Of a stretch of 64,000 nucleotides of DNA, positions 39,474-48,567 are shown piece after piece. The stretch covers positions 1,364,001 through 1,428,000 of the forward strand of contig NZ_JANBBE010000001.1 in NCBI RefSeq assembly GCF_024648825.1. Direction: 5' to 3'. Under the pieces are notes generated by a model, which saw only the letters and a program-made list of their open reading frames with translations, did no database searches and was not told where the DNA came from. Source of the stretch: Lentzea californiensis. Its GTDB lineage: Bacteria > Actinomycetota > Actinomycetes > Mycobacteriales > Pseudonocardiaceae. How positions within the stretch are numbered: position 1 is the stretch's first letter; each line of letters opens with the position of its first letter. The position numbers and the translations under genes were made by a program.

Positions 39474-40895
39474 GCTGGGCGGGTGCCGGGGGAGACGGAT
39501 CGTGAACACCGTCGACCCCGGCCGGCTGGTCAGCTCGATCCTGCCGCCGTGCGCCTCCACCAGCGACTGGACCACGGCCAGCCCCAGTCCGCTGCCGCCG
39601 CGCTGACGGGTCCGCGAGTCGTCCACCCGGTAGAACCTGTCGAAGATCCGCGCCTGGTCGGCCGCCGGGATGCCGGGTCCGCTGTCGCTCACCCTGATCA
39701 CCGCCCAGCCGTTCTCGGCCGTCACCTTCAACGCCACCGTCGTGCCCGCGGGCGTGTGCACGGCCGCGTTGGTCAGCAGGTTGTCGAGCACCTGCCGCAA
39801 CCGCGTCGGGTCCGCGGTCATGGTCACCGTGTCGGCGTCGACGTCCAGCACGTGCGACGGCCTGCCCGCGCGGAACGCGTCCGCCGCGGCTTCCGCGATC
39901 ACCGACAGGTCCAGCTCCTCCGGGCGCAGCGGTGGTTCCGTCGCCGCGGAGTCCAGGCGTGCCAGCAACAACAGGTCGTCGAGCAGCACGCTCATGCGTG
40001 ACGCCTCCGACCGCAGCTTCTCCAGGTGCTTCTCGCGTTCACCCGGCTCGTTGGCCGCGGCGTACTTGAAGAGGTCCGCGTAACCGCGCAACGACGTGAG
40101 AGGCGTCCTCAGTTCGTGCGAGGCGTCGGCGATGAACCGGCGCAAGCGTTGCTCTGCGGCCGTGCGTGCGACCAGGGAAGTGTCGATGTGCGCGAGCATC
40201 TTGTTGAACGCCTCGCGCAGCTCCTCGACCTCGACGCCGCCGCCTCGCCCGTCCACGCGCACGGCGAGGTCACCCGAGTCGGTCAGGTCGTGCGACGAGA
40301 TGTCGTGCGCGGTGTCGGCCATGTCCGACAGCGGCTGCATGCCCTTGCGGATCAACGCCTGACCGCCCACCACCAGTGCGACCAGGGCGGCGAGGAACGC
40401 GATCACGCCGACCGTGACCAGCTGGGAGATCGTGCCGTCCCGGTCCTGCATCGGGGCGGCGCTGACCAGGATCCACTCGCCCTTGACGACCTGGCAGGCG
40501 CGCAGCCGGAACTTGCCCTCGTCGCGCAGGTACTCGGTCTGGAACTCGTCGGCGCTCAACGCCCTCTTCGCGAGGGCGTCGAACTCCTCGCGGTCCGCCG
40601 GCTGCTGGCTGCCCGGCTGGGGCCGCAGCTCCCCGTTGTCGATCTTGTAGACGACGGCGAACCAGTCCGGCGGGAGCTTGGTGACCTTGCCGTAGTACTC
40701 GATCTCCTTGACCGCGCCCGTCTGGCTGATCACCATCTGGTCGTCGAGCCGGCGGTCGAGGAAGTCCTTCATCGACGTGACCATGACCCAGCCGACGATC
40801 ACGAACACCGTCAGCGCCAACGCGCCCAGGGCCAGGGCGAGGCGGGTGCCGAGCCGCCAGTCGCGGACGGGCTTGAACTTCATCGTCGGGCTCAC
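39471..40895 (-). CDS. Sensor histidine kinase
   Basis: 474 residues. Two transmembrane segments (about 17-38 and 157-180) enclose an extracellular sensor of about 120 residues with no recognised ligand fold. Then follow HAMP (about 180-245), HisKA with phosphorylated His in DASHELRTPL, and HATPase_c with N box NLLTNAAVH, G1 DSGPGI and G2 GGSGLGL. The GTG at 40895 overlaps the response-regulator stop by 4 bp (GTGA), so the pair is coupled. The cue is unknown; it resembles the TcrY/TrcS type. It may govern the divergent flavin electron-transfer genes. Confidence 0.92.
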   Translation of the reverse strand: MSPTMKFKPVRDWRLGTRLALALGALALTVFVIVGWVMVTSMKDFLDRRLDDQMVISQTGAVKEIEYYGKVTKLPPDWFAVVYKIDNGELRPQPGSQQPADREEFDALAKRALSADEFQTEYLRDEGKFRLRACQVVKGEWILVSAAPMQDRDGTISQLVTVGVIAFLAALVALVVGGQALIRKGMQPLSDMADTAHDISSHDLTDSGDLAVRVDGRGGGVEVEELREAFNKMLAHIDTSLVARTAAEQRLRRFIADASHELRTPLTSLRGYADLFKYAAANEPGEREKHLEKLRSEASRMSVLLDDLLLLARLDSAATEPPLRPEELDLSVIAEAAADAFRAGRPSHVLDVDADTVTMTADPTRLRQVLDNLLTNAAVHTPAGTTVALKVTAENGWAVIRVSDSGPGIPAADQARIFDRFYRVDDSRTRQRGGSGLGLAVVQSLVEAHGGRIELTSRPGSTVFTIRLPRHPPS

Positions 40896-41608
40896 TCAGC
40901 TGCTCGGCGGAGCACGTACCCCACACCGCGCACGGTGTGGATCAACGGCTCGCGGCCGTCGTCGAGCTTGCGGCGCAGGTGGGAGATGACGAGCTCGACC
41001 ACGTTCGAACGGCCGCCGAAGTCGTACTCCCACACGTGGTCGAGGATCTGCGCCTTGGTCAGCACGGCCGGCGAGCGGCGCATCAGGTACCGCAGCAGCT
41101 CGTACTCGGTCGGCGTCAAAGTAACGAGCTTGCCCCCGCGACGGACTTCACGCGTGTCCTCGTCCATCACCAGATCGGAGACCTTGAGCACCGAACGCTT
41201 CCACGACGGACCCGTCGAGCGGCGCAGCACGGCCCGAAGCCGTGCCATCAGCTCCTCGACCGAAAAAGGTTTCACGAGGTAGTCGTCGCCGCCTCGGGTG
41301 AGCCCCGCCACCCGGTCCGCGGTGCCGTCACGGGCCGTCAGGAAGACCACGGGGACCATCGCACCGGCCGCCCGCATCCGATCAAGAACAGTGAATCCGT
41401 CCAGGTCAGGCAGCATGAGGTCGAGCACGACGATGTCCGGCTGGAACTCGGCGGCCTCTCTCAGGGCCTCTTCGCCGTTGAGCGCGGTCGCGGCCTGCCA
41501 GCCCTCGTACCGGGCGACCGTCGCGACCAGGTCAGCGATGTGCGGCTCGTCATCTACGACGAGCAATCGAACCGAGTTGCCCTTGTCCACGTGCTCATGG
41601 TGCGTCAC
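40892..41608 (-). CDS. OmpR-family response regulator
   Basis: About 238 residues. The receiver domain (about 13-125) has the acidic pocket VVDDEP, phosphoacceptor Asp in VLDLMLPDLDG, Thr in FLTARDG, and Lys in YLVKPF. The C-terminal winged helix (about 140-238) has TPTEYELLRYLMRR and RRKLDDGREPLIHTVRGVGYVLR. The GTG at 41608 is preferred; another GTG at 41590 would trim six residues. The larger open frame upstream is antisense to the reductase gene and not part of this protein. Confidence 0.92.
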   Translation of the reverse strand: MTHHEHVDKGNSVRLLVVDDEPHIADLVATVARYEGWQAATALNGEEALREAAEFQPDIVVLDLMLPDLDGFTVLDRMRAAGAMVPVVFLTARDGTADRVAGLTRGGDDYLVKPFSVEELMARLRAVLRRSTGPSWKRSVLKVSDLVMDEDTREVRRGGKLVTLTPTEYELLRYLMRRSPAVLTKAQILDHVWEYDFGGRSNVVELVISHLRRKLDDGREPLIHTVRGVGYVLRRAAE

Positions 41609-41725
41609 CTCGTGGCTCGCCCGCTCGATCGACAGGAAGTCGACAGCGCGGGCAAAGCGGAGCCACAGCTCGAACGCTGAGGATCGAGACCGACCGACAG
41701 AGACCGCCTGACCGAGGAGCCCGCC

Positions 41726-43084
41726 GTGACGACCACCCTGCAGCCCCCCGCGCGACCGGCTTCGGCCGGCCGTGCGACGCCGCACAAGGTGCTGGCCAAA
41801 GCCGGCCTCTACGTGTTCCTCCTCGCCAACGCGGCCTTCGTGACGTACCTGTTCAACGCGGCGGGCGTCGGCTCGAACAAGCTGGTCAACTTCGGCAGGC
41901 TCGCGGGCCTGTACGGCGCGCTCGCCATGGCGTTCCAGCTGCTCCTGGTGGCGCGGCTGCCGTGGCTCGACCGGCGCCTGGGCATGGACAAGCTCACCTC
42001 GTGGCACCGCTGGGTCGGCTTCACGATCTTCTTCACGCTGGTCGGTCACCTGGTCTTCATCGCCCTGGGCAATGCGGGCCCCGACGGTCCGATCGCCGAG
42101 ATCGTCAGGCAGGCGACCGAGCTGGAGGGCATCCTCCGCGCGCTGGTGGCGTGGGCGATCATCATGGTCGTCGGCATCGTCTCGGCCCGCTTCGCGCGGC
42201 GCCGGCTGGCCTACGAGACCTGGCACTTCATCCACCTGTACACCTACGTCGCGATCTTCCTGGCGTTCTCGCACCAGGTCGCGGTGGGCAGCACGTTCCG
42301 CAAGTCCGCGCTCGCGACCGGCTACTGGTGGGGCCTCTGGGCGTTCGCGCTCGGGTCCGTCCTGATCGGACGCGTGGCGCTCCCGGCCTACCGCAACTGG
42401 AAGCACCAGTTCCGCGTCGCCGCCGTGGTGCCCGAGGCGCCCAACGTCGTGTCGGTCTACATCGAGGGCAAGGACCTCGACCAGCTCGGCGCCAAGGCCG
42501 GTCAGTTCTTCCTCTGGCGCTTCCTGACCAAGGACCGCTGGTGGCAGGCCAACCCGTTCTCGCTGTCCGCGGCGCCGAACGGCAAGTACCTGCGTCTCAC
42601 CGCGAAGGCCCTGGGCACCGGCAGCGCCGACATCCGCAACATCAAGGTCGGCACCCGCGTGTTCGCCGAGGGCCCGTACGGCGCCTTCACGACCATGCAC
42701 CAGACCAGGCCCAACGCGCTGCTCGTCGCGGGCGGTGTCGGCGTCACGCCGGTCCGCGCGCTGCTGGAAGAGATCAAGGGCCACGTCGTGGTGCTCTACC
42801 GGGTCAGCGACCCGCGCGAAGCCGTGCTGCTGCGTGAGCTCGAAGGCCTCGCACGGGCGAAGGGCGCCGTGCTGCGCCTGGTCACCGGTTCCTCGAAGTC
42901 CATCACCGCGAACGGCCCGTTGCTCGGCCCGGAGAACATCGTCGCGCTCGTGCCGGACGTGCAGGACCGCGACGTGTTCATCTGCGGCCCCGGCGGCATG
43001 ACCGACGCGGTGATCACCAGCCTCGACGAACTGGGAGTGCCCAGCAACCAGATCCACGCCGAGCGCTTCGCGCTGGCCAACTGA
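41726..43084 (+). CDS. Ferric-reductase-like transmembrane flavoprotein
   Basis: 452 residues. The first half has about six transmembrane helices with paired His residues (KLTSWHRWVG, LVGHLVF, WHFIHLYTYV, AFSHQ) suited to binding two hemes, as in ferric reductase domain proteins. The second half is an FAD/NAD(P)H module of ferredoxin-reductase type, with FLWRFLTKDRWWQANPFSLS (FAD) and ALLVAGGVGVTPVRALLE and VFICGPGGM (NAD(P)H). It can carry electrons across the membrane. GTG at 41726. It heads a three-gene unit with the FMN-binding protein and ApbE, which suggests electrons are passed to a covalently flavinylated protein outside the membrane. Confidence 0.9.
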   Translation: MTTTLQPPARPASAGRATPHKVLAKAGLYVFLLANAAFVTYLFNAAGVGSNKLVNFGRLAGLYGALAMAFQLLLVARLPWLDRRLGMDKLTSWHRWVGFTIFFTLVGHLVFIALGNAGPDGPIAEIVRQATELEGILRALVAWAIIMVVGIVSARFARRRLAYETWHFIHLYTYVAIFLAFSHQVAVGSTFRKSALATGYWWGLWAFALGSVLIGRVALPAYRNWKHQFRVAAVVPEAPNVVSVYIEGKDLDQLGAKAGQFFLWRFLTKDRWWQANPFSLSAAPNGKYLRLTAKALGTGSADIRNIKVGTRVFAEGPYGAFTTMHQTRPNALLVAGGVGVTPVRALLEEIKGHVVVLYRVSDPREAVLLRELEGLARAKGAVLRLVTGSSKSITANGPLLGPENIVALVPDVQDRDVFICGPGGMTDAVITSLDELGVPSNQIHAERFALAN

Positions 43085-43098
43085 GAGGGTCCGACGAC

Positions 43099-43602
43099 GT
43101 GAAGAGGGCAATTCCCGTTCTGGCGCTGAGCGTGGCCGGCCTCGTCCCGGTCTGGATCTACTCGCCGGGTGCCGCGCACGAGGGCGAGCTCAGCGAGGTC
43201 GCCGCGCCGCCGGCCCAGGAACAGACGCAGCAGCAGGCGGCTCCGCAGACGACGGCGCCGAAGGCCACCGGCGCCGCGCCGAAGACGACCGGGGCCGCGC
43301 CCAAGACCACCCAGCAGCAGCAGACCACCCAGCAGCAGGCCCAGAACCGCAGCGTGTCCGGGCCCGCGGTGAACACGTCCGAGGGCACCGTGCAGGTGCA
43401 GGTGACGTTGCAGGGCACCAAGATCATCGACGTGAAGGCGTTGCGGGCGCCCAACAGCAACCCGACCAGGATGGCACTGCCCCTGCTGCGGGAGTCGGCC
43501 CTGAAGGCGCAGAGCGCGGACATCGACACGGTGTCCGGCGCGACCGCGACCTCCGAGGGCTACAAGCAGTCGCTGCAGGCCGCCATCGACGGGGCGCGGT
43601 AG
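43099..43602 (+). CDS. FMN-binding domain protein (covalent flavinylation substrate)
   Basis: 167 residues. An N-terminal signal/anchor helix (about 3-21) precedes a Gln/Thr/Ala/Pro-rich tether of about 60 residues (imperfect repeats of TGAAPKT and TTQQQ) and a small C-terminal FMN-binding domain (about 90-167). Its motif DTVSGATATSEGY matches the SGATxTS-type sequence whose second Thr is flavinylated by ApbE. ATG at 43099, 14 bp after the ferric-reductase-like gene and 2 bp before apbE. It likely works outside the membrane as a one-electron shuttle. Confidence 0.9.
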   Translation: MKRAIPVLALSVAGLVPVWIYSPGAAHEGELSEVAAPPAQEQTQQQAAPQTTAPKATGAAPKTTGAAPKTTQQQQTTQQQAQNRSVSGPAVNTSEGTVQVQVTLQGTKIIDVKALRAPNSNPTRMALPLLRESALKAQSADIDTVSGATATSEGYKQSLQAAIDGAR

Positions 43603-43604
43603 CA

Positions 43605-44345
43605 GTGGCGGTGCGGCGCGTCGAGCACATCATGGGGCTGCCGATCTCGGTGGACCTGCGTGACGGCGACGCCGCACTGGCCGAGCGCGCGTTCGCCTGG
43701 CTGCGCGAGGCGGACGACCGGTTCTCGCCGTTCAAGCCCGGCAGCGAGGTCTCCCGGCTGGACCGGGGTGAGCTCACCAGGGAAGAGCTCACCCCGGATC
43801 TCGTAGAGGTCCTCTCGCTGTGCGACTGGTACGAGCAGTCGACGGGCGGCGCGTTCACGGCACGGGTGCCGGGCCGCGGGCTCGACCCGTGCGCGGTCGT
43901 GAAGGGCTGGGCCGTGCAACGCGCGGCGGACATGCTGCGGGAGGGCGGCGCCACCTCGTTCTGCGTGAACGCGGGCGGCGACGTCGTGACGGCCGGCGAA
44001 CCCGAACCTGGAAAGCCTTGGCGTGTCGGCGTTCGGCATCCAGATCTTGCCGACCAGCTCAGCGTCGTGCTCGGTGTGCGGGACGGAGCCGTTGCCACGT
44101 CAGCGTTGTACGAACGCGGGCAGCACATCCTGGACGGGCGTACCGGTCGGCCGGTCTCCGGGATCGTCTCGGTCACGGTTTTCTGCGACGACCTCGCGAT
44201 CGCTGATACCACTGCCACAGCAGCGTTTGCGCTGGGCAGGGACGGGATCGAGTGGGCCGCGGCGCAGGAGGACTGCGCGATTTTCATCGTCGACGAAGAT
44301 CGTCGGGTGTACTCGAGTCCTGGACTTCCCGTACACATCTGTTAA
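43605..44345 (+). CDS. apbE: FAD:protein FMN transferase
   Basis: 246 residues. ApbE signatures: VRRVEHIMGLPISVDL at the start, FSPFKPGSEVSRL, ALxxGAVVKGWAV-like region (PCAVVKGWAVQRAADML), VNAGGDVV, and GQHILDGRTGRPVSG with ATTSALYERG near the metal site. It transfers FMN from FAD to Thr of the FMN-binding protein encoded just upstream. No lipobox is seen at the N-terminus, so it may be cytoplasmic, as several actinobacterial ApbE proteins appear to be. GTG at 43605. Confidence 0.92.
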   Translation: MAVRRVEHIMGLPISVDLRDGDAALAERAFAWLREADDRFSPFKPGSEVSRLDRGELTREELTPDLVEVLSLCDWYEQSTGGAFTARVPGRGLDPCAVVKGWAVQRAADMLREGGATSFCVNAGGDVVTAGEPEPGKPWRVGVRHPDLADQLSVVLGVRDGAVATSALYERGQHILDGRTGRPVSGIVSVTVFCDDLAIADTTATAAFALGRDGIEWAAAQEDCAIFIVDEDRRVYSSPGLPVHIC

Positions 44346-44460
44346 CATGCTCGCCCAACGGAGCCTTGACTCCGGGGCATGATTTCGTTGATCAAGAGCT
44401 GGATCGGAGCTCGCGCTCGGGGCAAGACCCGGCCTGCTGTCGACCAACTACTCGTGCGGA

Positions 44461-44506
44461 AGAGCCTGCTGCAGCGCGAATTCGGGAGCGCACTGCAGCG
44501 GGCTCT
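44461..44506. terminator. Terminator between apbE and the ADP-ribosylglycohydrolase gene
   Basis: Arms AGAGCCTGCTGCAGCGC and GCGCACTGCAGCGGGCTCT pair with one bulge and one mismatch, followed on the plus strand by TTCTGTTTTG. The 172-bp gap holds nothing else evident. Confidence 0.7.
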
Positions 44507-44517
44507 TTCTGTTTTGC

Positions 44518-45552
44518 TCAGGCGTAGCGGTCCTCGTTGAAGTCCAGGTTCACCGCGGACGAGCCCAGGTCGCGGCCCATGGCGTCCAGGACGTCCACCA
44601 TCTCCAGGCCCATCAGCCAGTCGCGCGGGAGCGCTTCGGTGCCGTGCAACGCTCCGAGCACGTTGCCCGTCAACGCCGCTGTGGCGTCGCTGCCGCCGGA
44701 GTGGTTCGCGGCGGCGCGCATCGCGTCCACGAACTGGGAGGGCTTCGGGTGCGTCAGCACGGTGTAGACCGCGATCGCCAGCGCCTCGGGGCCGGTCCAG
44801 CCGCTGCCCAGCCGGTCGACGCGCACGGACGACGAACCGTCGTGCTCGTCGGCCAGCACTACTGCGCGTGTCAGCACCGTGGCGGTGTACGTGTCGTCGC
44901 GCAGCACGCGGCCGATCACCTGGTCGATCGCCTCGCGCAACGGCCTGGCCTTCACGGCCAGGAGGTGCACGAGCAACGCCAGTGCGCCGCCGGACACCCA
45001 GCCGCCCGTGCCGCCGTGCGTCAGAGCCGCGAACCGGCAGCCGAGGTCGTACGCGATCGCCGCGGACGGTGCGAAGCCCGCCGGGGCGGTGCGGGTGACG
45101 CCGTTGCAGCCGGACGACTCGTTGTGCGGGTTCTCCGGAGTGGACGGTGTCTCGGCGGCCAGCGCGCGCAGGCACGTGAGACCCGGCGAGCGGCTCTCGT
45201 ACAGCCGTTCGTCGGCGAGGAGGCCGATCGCCCCGCGTTCGGGGGCCGGTTGCTGCTGGGTGATCAGCCAGCGTCGATAGCTGTGCCAGACCATTTGGGA
45301 CGGTTCCCACTCGCCGGTGCGCTTCCCGCGCACCCAGGCGCGCAGGTAGCCGTCGGCGGTGAACAGCGTCAGCTGGGTGTCGTCGGTGAACAACGCTGGC
45401 TTGGGTGGCCCCATAACGCCCTCGGGACCGTGCTCGCGCTGGATGTCGGCCAGGCCGAGGTACTGCACGGGCGCACCGAGCGCATCACCGAGAGCGCCGC
45501 CGAGAAGGCACCCGGCGCCGCGGTCAACCACGGAATTCCTGTCTCGCGGCAC
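44518..45552 (-). CDS. ADP-ribosylglycohydrolase family protein
   Basis: 344 residues. Magnesium-ligand motifs of the DraG/ARH fold are seen: LGGALGDALGAPVQ near the N-terminus, FTDDTQLTLFTADG, and NHSGGSDATAALTGNVLGA near the C-terminus. It is likely to remove ADP-ribose from a protein or small molecule; the target is unknown. No ADP-ribosyltransferase lies next to it. The GTG at 45552 overlaps nothing and gives VPRDRNSVVDRGAGCLLGG; longer upstream frames are open but outside the family. It is divergent from the AfsR-type regulator (101 bp apart). Confidence 0.88.
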   Translation of the reverse strand: MPRDRNSVVDRGAGCLLGGALGDALGAPVQYLGLADIQREHGPEGVMGPPKPALFTDDTQLTLFTADGYLRAWVRGKRTGEWEPSQMVWHSYRRWLITQQQPAPERGAIGLLADERLYESRSPGLTCLRALAAETPSTPENPHNESSGCNGVTRTAPAGFAPSAAIAYDLGCRFAALTHGGTGGWVSGGALALLVHLLAVKARPLREAIDQVIGRVLRDDTYTATVLTRAVVLADEHDGSSSVRVDRLGSGWTGPEALAIAVYTVLTHPKPSQFVDAMRAAANHSGGSDATAALTGNVLGALHGTEALPRDWLMGLEMVDVLDAMGRDLGSSAVNLDFNEDRYA

Positions 45553-45653
45553 GTGTGAACAGTAGCGTCCCGCGAACTTGGGCCGTACTTGTATCTGAGA
45601 CTCGGGCTTGCGCACCTCTTGAAGTGACGAGGTCAGCGCACCTGAGGAGGGGC

Positions 45654-48419
45654 ATGCGGAGCAAAACCGGACTCGAGTTCGGCGTGCTCGGTCCACTCCA
45701 GGTGCTCGCGGACGGGCGGCTCGTCGAGCTGGGCCGCCGTGGCATGCGCGGGTTGCTGGCCATGCTGGTCGTCGAGGCGAACCGACCCGTCTCGATCGAC
45801 CAGATCGTCGACGCGCTGTGGACGGACACGCCTCCGGCCACCGCGCGGACGATCGTGCACGGCTACGTGTCGCGGCTGCGCAAGGTGCTGGAGGAGTCCG
45901 ATCCGGCGGGGTCCGCGACCATCCGCACCACGCCGACGGGCTACCAGCTGGCCGTGGATCCGTGGCGTCTCGACCTGCACCGCGCCAAGCAGCTCGTGGC
46001 GTCTTCTCGCGGCAAGCCCGCCGCCATCAGGGCGGGCTTGCTGCGCGAGGCCCTGGGACTGTGGCGCGGGCCGGTGCTCGCGGACGTGCCGGGCGACCCG
46101 ATGACGTCCGATCTGGAAGAGCTGCGGCTGTCCGCGCTGGAGGAACGCATCGACGCCGAGCTCGAGCTCGGCCGCCACCTGGAGCTGGTGGGCGAGCTGC
46201 GCGGGCTGTGCACCGAGTACCCGTTCCGGGAACGCCTGGTCGCCCACAGCATGCGCGCGCTCTACCGGGCCGGGCAGCGCGCCGACGCGCTGGAGGCCTA
46301 CCAGCGGTTCCAGCGCCGTGCCGTGGACGAGCTGGGCATCGACCCCGGTCCGCAGCTGCGCGCGTTGCACGAGCAGGTGCTGCGCGACGACCCGTCGTTG
46401 AGCGTGATCGGCCCGGTCGAGTCGCGGCCCGTCGCGCCGCGCGCCGGGATCGTGGCACCGGCGTTGCTGCCCGCTTCCGCGTCGCGGCTGTTCGGCCGGG
46501 ACGACGACATGATGTGGCTCGACAACGTGGTGGGGACGCGGAACCTGCTGGCGACGTCGGTCGCCGTGCTGACCGGTGCGCCCGGTGTCGGCAAGAGCGC
46601 CCTCGCGATCACGTGGGGGCACGAGAACTCCGAGCTGTTCCCGCACGGCGTGCTGTTCGCGTCGCTGGGGGACACCGAGCCGGGCGAGGTGCTGACCCGG
46701 TTCCTGGTGGCGATGGGCGTGCCGGCGGACGGCGTGCCGGTCGGCGTCGAGGACCGGGTCGGGCTGTACCGCTCGCTGCTCAACCGCCGCCGCGTGCTGG
46801 TGGTGCTGGACGACGCGACGGCGTTCGACCAGGTCCAGCCGTTGCTGCCGCCCGGTTCGGGTTCGGTGGTGCTGGTGACGTCGCGGTCCCAGATGGAACG
46901 GCTCGTCGTCACCAACAGCGCTCGCGTGCGCAAGCTCGGCCCGCTGGACGACCCTTCGGCGCGTGCGCTGGTGGACGACGTGCTGGGCAGGCCGTTGTCG
47001 CGGGAGGACCAGGTGGCCTCGCAGAAGCTCGCCGAGCTGTGCGGAGGGTTGCCGCTCGCGCTGCGGGTCGCCGCCGCGAAGCTCGTGATCAGTCCGGAGT
47101 GGACGGTCGAGGAGCTGGTGGGGGAGCTGGCCGACGACGGGCACCGGATGCGCGGCCTCGACCTGCCGCAGGCGGGCATGGGGGTGTCGCGGGCGCTGGA
47201 CCTCTCGACCCGTGACCTGCCTTCCGAGCTGGACGAGGTCTTCCAGTCCGTGGGCCTGGCGCCCGGCCGGTGGATGTCGCCGCACGCCGTCGCCGCGCTG
47301 ACCCGCATCCGGGTCGACTCGGCCCGGTCGCGGCTGGCCCAGCTCGTCGGGGTGAACCTGCTGGTCGAACCGTGGCCGGACGGCTTCACGATGCACGAAC
47401 TGGTGCGCCTGTACGTCCGGGGAGCAGGCCATGCCGACCTGGACTCGTTGCGGCGCCTGGTGAACTACTACCTCGTGGCGTGCGACCACGTGCGCCGGGC
47501 GATCCGCCCGGCCCGCGACGGCCTGGAATTCGCCTTGGCGGACAACGGTTCCACGGCGTTGCCGGCGTTCAGCGACCCGGTCGACTGGTTCGACCAGGAG
47601 TGGCCCAACATCGTCGCGGTCGTGCACGCGTCCGCCGAACAGGGCCTGCACGACCAGGTGTGGCAGTTGGTCCGGCTGCTGCACCACTACGCGACCGTGC
47701 GCGCACTCACCGGGGAATGGGTGGCGCTGGTCGGGTTCGGCCTGGCCGCGGCCGAGGTGACGGGGAGCCGCCTCGGCCAGGTCCTCATGCTGGACACGAC
47801 CTACACGACGAACGCCCGGCTGGGACGTCCCGTCCTGCTGCCGGACGCTCGCCGCGCGCACCGGATCGCGGTGGAGCTGGGCGAGCGCCAGTACCTCGTG
47901 CTGACGCTCGCCCAGCTCGCCGACGTCCTGTTCCGGCTGCAGCAGCACGACGAGGCGCTGCTGCACTTCTGGGAGTCCGTGCAGCTCGCCCAGCAGTCCG
48001 GCGACGTCGTCGGCGAGGCGCACGGCCTGAACAACGTGGCACAGGTGGAACAGGCCCGCGGTCACGTGGAAATCGCTCTGCGGCACCAGGCTCACGCCGT
48101 CGAGGTGTACCGGCGCTCGGGCGACGACATCGCGTTGATCCGCGGTCTCGCCAACCTGGCGGAGCTGCACCTGGAAGCCGGTGCGCTGGACCAGTCCGAG
48201 TTGCTGGCCCGCCAGGTCGTCGACCAGGCCGCCGTCGCCGAGGTGACGTACCTCGAGGGCTTCGGCCGGCACGTGCTCGGCAGCGTGTTGCTCCGGCGGG
48301 CGGAATGGGCCGCCGCGGCTGCGGAACTGGCGGAGGCGCTGCGCCTGTACGCGCAGGTCAACTCGGCTCGCGCGGTCGAGGTCCGCACCCTGCTGGACTC
48401 GCTGTCGTCCGAGGTTTAG
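45654..48419 (+). CDS. AfsR/SARP-family transcriptional regulator with NB-ARC and TPR
   Basis: 921 residues. Order: OmpR-like winged helix (about 5-100, FGVLGPLQVLADGRLVELG), bacterial transcriptional activation domain (about 105-250), NB-ARC ATPase with P-loop GAPGVGKS at about 306-314, kinase-2 VLVVLDDATAF and GLPLA motif, and C-terminal TPR repeats (about 640-921). It probably binds direct repeats upstream of target genes and integrates a signal through the ATPase. AfsR-type proteins often control secondary metabolism, but no cluster is nearby. ATG at 45654 behind GAGGAGGGG; an upstream in-frame ATG at 45555 has no such site. Confidence 0.93.
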   Translation: MRSKTGLEFGVLGPLQVLADGRLVELGRRGMRGLLAMLVVEANRPVSIDQIVDALWTDTPPATARTIVHGYVSRLRKVLEESDPAGSATIRTTPTGYQLAVDPWRLDLHRAKQLVASSRGKPAAIRAGLLREALGLWRGPVLADVPGDPMTSDLEELRLSALEERIDAELELGRHLELVGELRGLCTEYPFRERLVAHSMRALYRAGQRADALEAYQRFQRRAVDELGIDPGPQLRALHEQVLRDDPSLSVIGPVESRPVAPRAGIVAPALLPASASRLFGRDDDMMWLDNVVGTRNLLATSVAVLTGAPGVGKSALAITWGHENSELFPHGVLFASLGDTEPGEVLTRFLVAMGVPADGVPVGVEDRVGLYRSLLNRRRVLVVLDDATAFDQVQPLLPPGSGSVVLVTSRSQMERLVVTNSARVRKLGPLDDPSARALVDDVLGRPLSREDQVASQKLAELCGGLPLALRVAAAKLVISPEWTVEELVGELADDGHRMRGLDLPQAGMGVSRALDLSTRDLPSELDEVFQSVGLAPGRWMSPHAVAALTRIRVDSARSRLAQLVGVNLLVEPWPDGFTMHELVRLYVRGAGHADLDSLRRLVNYYLVACDHVRRAIRPARDGLEFALADNGSTALPAFSDPVDWFDQEWPNIVAVVHASAEQGLHDQVWQLVRLLHHYATVRALTGEWVALVGFGLAAAEVTGSRLGQVLMLDTTYTTNARLGRPVLLPDARRAHRIAVELGERQYLVLTLAQLADVLFRLQQHDEALLHFWESVQLAQQSGDVVGEAHGLNNVAQVEQARGHVEIALRHQAHAVEVYRRSGDDIALIRGLANLAELHLEAGALDQSELLARQVVDQAAVAEVTYLEGFGRHVLGSVLLRRAEWAAAAAELAEALRLYAQVNSARAVEVRTLLDSLSSEV

Positions 48420-48511
48420 CGGACGTTTAGTCGTCTGGTCCCAAAGCATGGGATGTTGGAGCAGCAGGCCGCCGAGTGGGGGATTACCGAGGGGGTAAGG
48501 CGCCTGCATCT

Positions 48512-48557
48512 GGAGGGCCCGACCGGCATTCGGGGGAGAGTGCCGGTCGGGCCCTCC
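48512..48557. terminator. Terminator between the AfsR-type and SGNH genes, 17-bp perfect stem
   Basis: GGAGGGCCCGACCGGCA (48512-48528) pairs exactly with 48541-48557, followed by GCTTTTCG. It lies between two convergent genes. Confidence 0.85.
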
Positions 48558-48567
48558 GCTTTTCGTC

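Noticed and set aside
41609..43111. N-terminal extension of the response regulator
   Set aside because: It is antisense to the ferric-reductase-like gene; the receiver domain is complete without it.
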